From JAGWAJ01 sp965215155 (GTDB lineage: Bacteria > Acidobacteriota > Vicinamibacteria > Vicinamibacterales > UBA8438): a stretch of 64,000 nt of DNA. The notes beneath the pieces are model-generated. The model saw nothing but the letters and a program-made list of their open reading frames with translations, was not told where the DNA came from and made no database searches. Where the stretch lies: assembly GCA_965215155.1 (NCBI GenBank), contig CBDCCY010000004.1, positions 3,348,001-3,412,000 on the forward strand, in the 5' to 3' direction. The position numbers were made by a program, and so were the translations under genes. Of the stretch, positions 58,062 through 64,000 are shown one piece after another (position 1 is the stretch's first letter; the number at the start of each line of letters is the position of its first letter).

Positions 58062-59768
58062 ATCGAGGTCTTTGGTGACACGCGCGGCCTGAAGGCCAGC
58101 CAGACTCGCCAGCTCGAGCGCCTCTTCCGGCGCCGCGTGCCGGCCGATCGGCTGATCACCCAGGAGCTTGCCCGGCACCTGACCGAGATCAGCCACGAGA
58201 TTCGACGCCAGGTCGGGGTGCTGCTCGATCGCCGCGGGCTCGTCCAGCACGTGATGGTGGGCGACGCCCACTCGATCGCGCTGCCCGACTGGGGCCGCCT
58301 GCGGGCCGGCCGCGGCCGCCTGCGGGGCCTGCGATGCCTGCACACGCATCTCAGGAACGAGGGGCTGACACGGGACGACCGGACCGATCTGCTGCTGCTG
58401 CGACTCGATGCGATGGTGACGGTGGGCGTCGACGGCGACGGCCTGCCTGCGCTCGCCCACACCGCCGCTCTCGTACCCGCCGGCGACCTCGTCCCGGGCG
58501 ACCGCAATGCCGGGATCGAGCATCTCGACCCGCAGCCTCCCGCGCAGATCGCCTTCGACTTCCAGGAGTGGATCCGCGAGCACGAGGTGGCGCTCGCGCG
58601 CGACACGGGCGGACAGCGCATCGGGGAACGTGACCGCGCGATCCTGGTCTCGGTCACTGCCGGCCGCAGGGCCCGTGACCTCCAGGTCCACGTCGCCGAG
58701 CTGCGCGAGCTGGCGCACTCGGCCGGGGTGGACATCGTCGACGTCGTGACGCAGAGCCGGCCCCGGGTGGACCCCAAGACCGTGCTCGGCTCCGGACGGC
58801 TGGACGATCTCGTCATCCGCGCCTTCCAGAGCGGCGTCGATCTCGTGATCGTCGACCAGGACCTGACCCCGACGCAGGCGCGCAACCTGGGCGAACGCAT
58901 GGAGCTGCGGGTGATCGACCGCACCCAGCTCATCCTCGACATCTTCGCGCAGCATGCGACCACCCGGGACGGCAAGCTGCAGGTGGAGCTGGCCCAGCTC
59001 CGCTATCTGCTGCCGCGGCTAGCGCAACGCGCCGAGGTCTCGCTGTCGAGGCTCGCCGGCGGCATTGGGGGGCGCGGACCGGGCGAGACGAAGCTCGAGG
59101 TCGACCGCCGCCGAACCCGGGACCGCCTGACCCGACTGGAGCGCGAGCTCCGGTCGCTCGCCACGCAGCGGGAGAACCGCCGGCAGCGGCGGCGGCGCCG
59201 CGCCGTGCCGGTCCTGTCGATCGTCGGCTACACGAACGCGGGCAAGAGCACCCTGCTGCGGGCCCTGACCCGCACGGAGGTGCACGTGGCCGACCAGATG
59301 TTCGCCACCCTCGACCCCTCGTCGCGCCGCCTGCGGTTTCCGCGCGAGCGCGAGGTCATCATCACCGACACGGTCGGGTTCATTCGCGACCTGCCCGCGG
59401 ACCTCGTCGCAGCCTTTCGCGCCACCCTCGAGGAGCTGGCCGACGCATCGCTGCTGCTGCATGTCGTCGACGCCGCGACGCCGGAGAGCGAACGGCGCAT
59501 CGAGGCCGTCCGCGGCGTGCTGCGGGACATCGGCATCGAGGCGCCGGAGCTCCTCGTCTTCAACCAGATCGACCGGATGGGGGACGGCGAGGGCGAGGCA
59601 CTGGCGCACCGGCACGGCGAAGTCGCGGTATCCGCGCTCCATCGCGTCGGCCTGCAAGGGCTGCTGGCGCGGGCCGAGCGGTTGCTATGGGCGGACGGCG
59701 AGGAGGGGAGCGACCGACGGGACGGTCGCTCCCCGGTGTCCCGACCGGCGAGACCAGACCCGTTCTGA
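58062..59768 (+). CDS. hflX: GTPase HflX (non-ATG start suspected)
   Basis: Ribosome-binding GTPase that rescues or splits stalled ribosomes. G motifs: GYTNAGKSTLLRAL, DTVGFIRDLP and NQIDRM; the HflX domain has GGIGGRGPGETKLEVDRR. The extended N-terminus should start near IEVFGDTRGLKASQ, as in long HflX proteins. In this frame the first codon after the upstream stop and a GGGAGG is ATC at 58062; there is no ATG, GTG or TTG before GTG 58137, which would drop 25 conserved residues. 568 residues from 58062. The tail after LLWADGEEG is extra and encodes a perfect hairpin. Confidence 0.85.
   Translation: MEVFGDTRGLKASQTRQLERLFRRRVPADRLITQELARHLTEISHEIRRQVGVLLDRRGLVQHVMVGDAHSIALPDWGRLRAGRGRLRGLRCLHTHLRNEGLTRDDRTDLLLLRLDAMVTVGVDGDGLPALAHTAALVPAGDLVPGDRNAGIEHLDPQPPAQIAFDFQEWIREHEVALARDTGGQRIGERDRAILVSVTAGRRARDLQVHVAELRELAHSAGVDIVDVVTQSRPRVDPKTVLGSGRLDDLVIRAFQSGVDLVIVDQDLTPTQARNLGERMELRVIDRTQLILDIFAQHATTRDGKLQVELAQLRYLLPRLAQRAEVSLSRLAGGIGGRGPGETKLEVDRRRTRDRLTRLERELRSLATQRENRRQRRRRRAVPVLSIVGYTNAGKSTLLRALTRTEVHVADQMFATLDPSSRRLRFPREREVIITDTVGFIRDLPADLVAAFRATLEELADASLLLHVVDAATPESERRIEAVRGVLRDIGIEAPELLVFNQIDRMGDGEGEALAHRHGEVAVSALHRVGLQGLLARAERLLWADGEEGSDRRDGRSPVSRPARPDPF
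59705..59734 (+). terminator. 12-bp perfect hairpin in hflX 3' end
   Basis: GGGGAGCGACCG (59705-59716) and CGGTCGCTCCCC (59723-59734) pair perfectly around a 6-base loop, inside the last 21 codons of hflX. No T-run follows. It may be a terminator overlapped by a C-terminal extension. Confidence 0.4.
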
Positions 59769-59826
59769 AGTCCGCGCCGGCCGTAACCCCCCGCCGATCG
59801 TGCGCCTGCCGACTCCGTGCAGATTC

Positions 59827-60501
59827 TCAGTCGACGGCGAAGCAGTAGAACAGCCCCGCCCCTCCCGTAGCCACCAGATTGTCCTGTGAGCAACCGCGCG
59901 ACGGGTGGGCGGTGTTCCAGGGCGAACCCGGCGTCGTGAAGGAGTAGCGGTCGGCGTGGCCGAGCATCGCGCTGCCGTCGCCATTGCTGGTCCAGTTGCC
60001 GCAGGTGCGGTCCTCGCCCGCCGGAAACGCCGTGCCGTCGAGCCGGGTGCCGGTCAGCACGTCGTGCACCGTGAAGTCGGGGTCGCCGTCGATGCGGGAT
60101 GCGAACTGGTTGCCGTTCTCGTCCAGCGTGTGGGTCCAGTTGAAGCTGGAGTTGTCGAAGTGCAGACTTTCGACGCTGGTGGCCATGATGAGGCCCTCCG
60201 CGTTCGCCCACGGTCCTTCCCCGATCCGATCACGTGCGTTGACCGCTCCGGGGCCCTGCGTGCTCAGGTAGGCCTGCCAGGTGCGGTCGCCGGCGCCCAC
60301 CGCGGCGGCCAGCGTCTGGCAGTGGGCGTCCGCGCCGTCCAGCCCGCCCAGGTTGGCGCCGTCACCGAGGCCCGTACTGGTGATGAAGAAGCCCAGGGGC
60401 GGCGGCTCCTGTGCCTGTTGCTGGGCCACGACCGTTAGCCCGGACAGTGCCAACGCACCGCAGACCGCCGTAGCTGCCAACCGGATTCGTCTCGTCCTCA
60501 T
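59827..60501 (-). CDS. secreted lectin-like protein
   Basis: 224 residues. Signal peptide RIRLAATAVCGALALSGLTVVAQ. Mature motifs are GFFITSTGLGDGANLGGLDGADAHCQTLA, WQAYLST, RIGEGPWANAEG, CGNWTSNGDGSAMLGHADR and a terminal LFYCFAVD, the pattern of C-type lectin/collagen XV-like secreted proteins. Four cysteines could form two disulphides. Probably periplasmic or extracellular sugar binding; ligand unknown. Confidence 0.75.
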   Translation of the reverse strand: MRTRRIRLAATAVCGALALSGLTVVAQQQAQEPPPLGFFITSTGLGDGANLGGLDGADAHCQTLAAAVGAGDRTWQAYLSTQGPGAVNARDRIGEGPWANAEGLIMATSVESLHFDNSSFNWTHTLDENGNQFASRIDGDPDFTVHDVLTGTRLDGTAFPAGEDRTCGNWTSNGDGSAMLGHADRYSFTTPGSPWNTAHPSRGCSQDNLVATGGAGLFYCFAVD

Positions 60502-60627
60502 CTGGCTGCCTTCCCTTCAGAATGACGACGCGTCGCCGCCGGCGCTCTCGCGTTCATAGTCCGGATCCAGCTCGAGCGCCTCGACTTGGAGGTCGTCAAC
60601 TCGCAACGCCTCATTCTACTCCCACCC

Positions 60628-61230
60628 TCATCCGCTGCCGCGAGACGAGGGCCTGAAGCTCGATCTGGTCGGACCCTGGGCGGGTCGTTCGCGCGCCAAG
60701 CCGCTACGCGCCGCGGCGAAGCTGGTCGCGAAGCCGACGCAGTCCGGCAGTGCGGCCCGGTCGGGCTCCCGGTTCAGCGTCTCCTTGGCTTCGATGATGT
60801 CGTCCAGGTCCGCGACCAGAATCGTCATCCCGAACGCCCGCCGTGCGTGCGCTCTGGCCACCAGCTCATGGAACGAAGCAAGCTGCCCGCGGACTTTCTT
60901 CGGTGTTCCCGCGATGACGTCGATGTCGCCGTGACTCGTCCGCCATGTCGACACCTCGTCGTGACCGAACGTGCCGCCGTCGAGGGGCACCTCGACCGGC
61001 TCCGCTACGCCGGGGACGCGCAGGCGAGCCTGGGCAGCCCGCAGGGCGCGTGCCAGCGCCTCGAGATTGTCCGCCTTCCAGCGGGGCACGATGTCGACGT
61101 CGAAGGTCGCGCGCATGGCTCCGTGAGCAACCGCGGCGAGGTCGCCGACGAGCACGTAGGCCACACGGTGCCGATGCAACAGGCCGACGAGGGATTCGGA
61201 GTCGAGCGGAGGCGCATCGGGATCACCCAC
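60628..61230 (-). CDS. nucleotidyltransferase-like protein with frameshifted C-terminus
   Basis: 200 residues from GTG 61230. VAYVLVGDLAAVAHGAMRATFDVDIVP is a nucleotidyltransferase-fold signature (D-x-D), with the usual GG replaced by GD. The end DIIEAKETLNREPDRAALP normally runs into a short basic helix; that sequence (GLRRLRDQLRRGA then stop) exists in the next frame, so a single-base shift near 60735 has replaced the natural end by an extra 35 residues. The GTG overlaps the end of a tiny upstream frame by 8 bases. Possibly an antitoxin-type protein. Confidence 0.65.
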   Translation of the reverse strand: MGDPDAPPLDSESLVGLLHRHRVAYVLVGDLAAVAHGAMRATFDVDIVPRWKADNLEALARALRAAQARLRVPGVAEPVEVPLDGGTFGHDEVSTWRTSHGDIDVIAGTPKKVRGQLASFHELVARAHARRAFGMTILVADLDDIIEAKETLNREPDRAALPDCVGFATSFAAARSGLARERPAQGPTRSSFRPSSRGSG

Positions 61231-61572
61231 GGCGCAGCTCTGCGGCAAACCTCGTGAAGGCGTCGTTCGTTCGCAGGTGATCCTCCACACTAGACTCGAA
61301 GGGCGTTGAAACGGGGCGCCGCACATCGACGCGGACGTGGAGTGGATCGGCTGCGTCCGGCCGACCGGCCTCGTCGTGTCGCGCGGACGCTCGTGCGTGC
61401 GGGCGCGGTTCTTCCACGCAATCCGGAGGGGCGCCGGCCGCTGCGACGTCTGCGTTGCCGAAACAAACGACTCGCGGCGGCCGGACACAGTACCGCCCCG
61501 TAGGAGCGATGGTCTTGCGCTGCCCTCTCTCCCGCCCCAGTACCACGGGGGCCGACGGCAGTCTTGGCTTTT
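61231..61572 (-). other. remnant of a small upstream gene, otherwise no gene
   Basis: The minus-strand frame ending at 61223 with EDHLRTNDAFTRFAAELRRG looks like the real C-terminus of a small protein coupled to the nucleotidyltransferase, but only about 21 codons have coding character. The rest of this 340-base gap shows nothing I can support, apart from the left target duplication TGGCTTTT at 61565-61572. Confidence 0.35.
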
Positions 61573-63151
61573 GGGTCTTCCGCAGAATCTGTGGGTAAGA
61601 ACGGAGGCTGGTAGTCCTCGTCAGACAAGAGGCAGCGTGCCCGTGTGCTCGCCGCCGTCAAGGCGCTTCGCTCCGCTCCGCCCCCGCTGCGCGGGGCTGA
61701 CGGCCTGGACGCCGGCTCCGCGCACGAGCGCCCCGGCTCTCGTCTGACGAGGACCAAATGCCCGACGCCCGTATCGGGAGGGCGATGGCCCGTCCCGAAG
61801 CACAGAACGCAGCCTCGACATCGGAAACGCATCCCGTTCCGGAATCCGCGACAATTGGTGTTGCAGCAGCCAAGCGACGCGGAAGGGGAACGGGATGCAA
61901 CTCAAGAGTATCTTGAATCGGGTCCAGAAGCACCCGTCGTTCATCTACGAGACGGTGCGGCTGGTGGAGCACCCGCAGTTGACCCTCGAGGTTCGGGTGC
62001 GGCCTCGCGCCGGGACCCGCGCGACGTGCTCGCAGTGCAGGCGCCGGGCCCCGGGCTACGACACGCAGGCGGTCCGGCGCTTCGACTTCGTGCCCCTGTG
62101 GCACATCCCCGTGGTCTTCCTCTACGCGATGCGCCGCGTCGACTGCCCGCGCTGCGGCGTACGGGTCGAGGCGCTGCCGTGGGCCACCGGCAAGCACCGA
62201 CTGACCGACGCCTACGCCTGGTTCCTCGCCGGGTGGGCCAGGCGTCTGTCGTGGCAGGAGGTCGCCGCGGCGTTCCCCACGTCCTGGGACACCGTCTATC
62301 GGGCCGTGCGCATGGCGGTCGACTGGGGCCTCGCGCACCGCGACCTCACGAACATCGAGGCCATCGGCGTCGACGAGCTCTCCCGCCGCCGCGGGCAACG
62401 CTACCTGACGCTGGTCTATCAGATCGACGGTCACTGCAAGCGCCTGCTGTGGGTCGGCCGCGAACGCAAGGCCGCGACGTTGGAGGGCTTCTTCGACTGG
62501 TTCGGCCCCGCACGCAGCGCGGCGCTGTATTTCGTCTGCTCGGACATGTGGAAGCCCTACCTGAAGGTGGTTGCCGAGCGCGCCGGCCAGGCCGTGCAGG
62601 TGCTCGACCGCTTCCACATCATGAGCCATTTCTCGCAAGCGATCGACGAGGTGCGCGCGGCGGAGGCCCGGAAGCTCGCCGCCGCGGGCCGGGCGCCGGT
62701 GCTCAAGCGCAGCCGCTGGCTCCTGCTCAAGCGTCCGGAGAATCTCAGCGACGAGCAGCGGGGCCGGCTTGCGGAGCTGGTGCGTCGCAACCTGCGCACG
62801 GTTCGCGCCTACCTGCTCAAGGAGGACTTTCAAGCGCTGTGGGGCTACGTGTCGCCGTACTGGGCCGGCCGGTTCCTCGACCGCTGGTGCACTCGGACGA
62901 TGCGCTCGCGGCTCGACCCGATGAAGGAGGTGGCCCGCATGCTGCGCTCGCACCGCGACCTGATCCTGAACTGGTTCCGGGCCCGAGGGCAGTTCTCCAG
63001 TGGCATTGTCGAAGGCTTCAACGGGAAGGCCAGAGTGATCACCAAACGGGCGTATGGCTTCCGCACCTCCGCGGCACTGGAAGTCGCTTTGTATCATGCA
63101 CTTGGCGACCTGCCCGAACCAGAACTCACCCACAGATTCTGCTGACGAGGC
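61573..63151 (+). mobile_element. ISL3-family insertion sequence, copy 2 (intact, with 8-bp TSD)
   Basis: 1579 bp, apparently identical to 5014-6592. Flanked by the perfect direct repeat TGGCTTTT (61565-61572 and 63152-63159), the 8-bp duplication expected for ISL3 elements. Terminal inverted repeats share GCAGAATCTGTGGGT. This defines the element ends exactly (GGGTCTTCC to GACGAGGC) and shows that this copy is an original insertion. Confidence 0.93.
61895..63145 (+). CDS. ISL3-family transposase (copy 2)
   Basis: 416 residues, identical to the product of 5336-6586: four zinc-ligand cysteines (45, 48, 84, 87) and acidic residues D160, D217 and E373. The stop lies six bases before the right end of the element, so the right inverted repeat is partly coding (the last codons LTHRFC). 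Intact and potentially active. Confidence 0.92.
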   Translation: MQLKSILNRVQKHPSFIYETVRLVEHPQLTLEVRVRPRAGTRATCSQCRRRAPGYDTQAVRRFDFVPLWHIPVVFLYAMRRVDCPRCGVRVEALPWATGKHRLTDAYAWFLAGWARRLSWQEVAAAFPTSWDTVYRAVRMAVDWGLAHRDLTNIEAIGVDELSRRRGQRYLTLVYQIDGHCKRLLWVGRERKAATLEGFFDWFGPARSAALYFVCSDMWKPYLKVVAERAGQAVQVLDRFHIMSHFSQAIDEVRAAEARKLAAAGRAPVLKRSRWLLLKRPENLSDEQRGRLAELVRRNLRTVRAYLLKEDFQALWGYVSPYWAGRFLDRWCTRTMRSRLDPMKEVARMLRSHRDLILNWFRARGQFSSGIVEGFNGKARVITKRAYGFRTSAALEVALYHALGDLPEPELTHRFC

Positions 63152-63236
63152 TGGCTTTTGACATACGCTCTCCGCGTGACGTGATTCGGGAGAGGCTGGC
63201 GATCTGACGACGACGCAACGGCCGCCAGGAGGACGC

Positions 63237-64000
63237 ATGGACATCCTCGGTCTCCGACAGGAGGTGCCACAGGATCCGCTCGGGCAGGTGCTGACGCACA
63301 AGCAGTACGGGGAGGTCGCCGTTGTCGACCTCGGCAAGCGGGTCAGCGAGATGCTGCGCGATGTGTGGCCCGCGCAGAGCCCGTTCCAAGCCGGCGGCGT
63401 AATCGAGAGCAGCTGGCTGCTGCCGCTCCTCGGTGCGGGCAACACGGCTGCCTCATCCCTGCTTGCCGGCAACGTCTTCCTGGCAACCGCCAATCCCGCG
63501 ACACTGATGACGATCGGCACGGGCGTCGGCTCGGCGGTCATGGGCCCGTCCGGGATCATCGCTCAGGCACCGTTCGTCGCCGCCAGCAGCGCCATGCTGC
63601 CTGTCGTGGCGCCCCTGATGCTCTTCATGACCGTGTCGTCGGTGATCACCGGTGCTCGGCTCGACCGGGTGCAACGGGCCCTGGGTGCACTTTCGGAGAG
63701 CTTGCATCGCGTGCGTCACCTCCTGGAAGTCGACGACTTCGCTCGGTTCGAGAACGCAGCCGAATACCTCGACGAGGTCGGCACGCAGTTCGAGCATGGC
63801 CAGCGTTTCACCGAGGGCATGAAGATCGAGCTCGTCTCAGCCAGGCGGGACGTAAAGTGGTTGCGTCGAAAGTTCGGGCACCTCGTCGAGAGGGGGATTC
63901 GCTCGGAACAGGACGCCAGGACGGCCGTGTCCGACATCCATCTGTTCGTGCTCGCGAGTCTGGTGGATCTCCGCGCCGACGTACTTCGTCTGCACCTGAC
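63237..64000 (+). CDS. membrane protein of unknown function (3' end beyond window)
   Basis: The ATG at 63237 follows CAGGAGGACGC. 254 codons are open to the window end. After a polar N-terminus (MDILGLRQEVPQDPLGQVLT) come two or three hydrophobic segments between residues 65 and 145 (LLPLLGAGNTAASSLLAGNV, LMTIGTGVGSAVMGPSGII, MLPVVAPLMLFMTVSSVI), then a charged helical region (LDRVQRALGALSESLHRVRH). No family recognised. It lies 77 bases right of the ISL3 target duplication. Confidence 0.65.
   Translation, partial: MDILGLRQEVPQDPLGQVLTHKQYGEVAVVDLGKRVSEMLRDVWPAQSPFQAGGVIESSWLLPLLGAGNTAASSLLAGNVFLATANPATLMTIGTGVGSAVMGPSGIIAQAPFVAASSAMLPVVAPLMLFMTVSSVITGARLDRVQRALGALSESLHRVRHLLEVDDFARFENAAEYLDEVGTQFEHGQRFTEGMKIELVSARRDVKWLRRKFGHLVERGIRSEQDARTAVSDIHLFVLASLVDLRADVLRLHL

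Noticed and set aside
5014..63151. Composite transposon bounded by the two ISL3 copies
   Set aside because: The outer flanks do not share a target duplication (CTCTTCCA on the left, TGGCTTTT on the right), while copy 2 alone has a perfect one. The segment contains housekeeping genes.

Overview
The window is 64 kb of very GC-rich chromosomal DNA with dense, mostly short-spaced genes. Several protein types suggest a Gram-negative acidobacterium-like heterotroph: many Tat-exported enzymes, a PQQ dehydrogenase, a TonB receptor with a carboxypeptidase-like N-terminal domain, and two paralogues of a secreted family with a 'TPLERP' motif. This taxonomic reading is inference from gene content; no rRNA or other marker settles it. 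The only RNA gene seen is a tRNA-Leu(UAA).

Layout. 0-1.3 kb (minus): the start of a helicase gene and a truncated DUF6361 gene, forming a decayed second copy of an operon that is intact at 44-50 kb. 1.8-5 kb: two Tat-exported PLP enzymes and a secreted-protein gene cut by an ISL3-family element. 6.6-11.7 kb: a glyoxalase-type remnant, an R2-like oxidase, a PQQ dehydrogenase, a coiled-coil membrane protein and a PD-(D/E)XK protein. 11.7-16.6 kb: an ABC ATPase, FtsX-type permease and AttH/CrtC-like protein. 16.8-19.6 kb (minus): a MntA/HepT toxin-antitoxin pair and an acyl-CoA synthetase. 19.8-24.4 kb: a probable copper uptake cluster. 24.7-29.2 kb: a membrane-fusion protein, tandem Usp protein, beta-barrel protein and secreted protein. 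29.3-31.1 kb: an IS1634-type element. 31.4-43.9 kb: housekeeping and metabolic genes (D-threonine aldolase-like enzyme, ferredoxin, methylcrotonyl-CoA-carboxylase-like operon, pcm, pheA, DUF255 protein, phosphotriesterase-like protein).

44-58 kb is an accessory island that starts next to the tRNA-Leu. It holds an intact, translationally coupled operon (DUF6361 protein, phospholipase D-like protein, SNF2-type helicase). Next come the wreckage of a PLD-helicase gene split by a 1.86-kb insertion whose only gene is an uncharacterised 533-aa protein, a DUF7662-like protein with a 39-bp tandem repeat, a broken MmeI-like methyltransferase, a truncated DUF6687-like gene and an AAA/nuclease protein. 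58-64 kb: hflX, a secreted lectin-like protein, a nucleotidyltransferase, a second identical ISL3 element with a clean 8-bp target duplication, and the start of an unknown membrane protein.

The most unusual items are the insertion carrying the 533-aa protein, the twin PLD/helicase/DUF6361 loci (one intact, one collapsed by deletion), the recombinant ISL3 copy, and a palindromic repeat family that supplies the stop codons of three unrelated genes.
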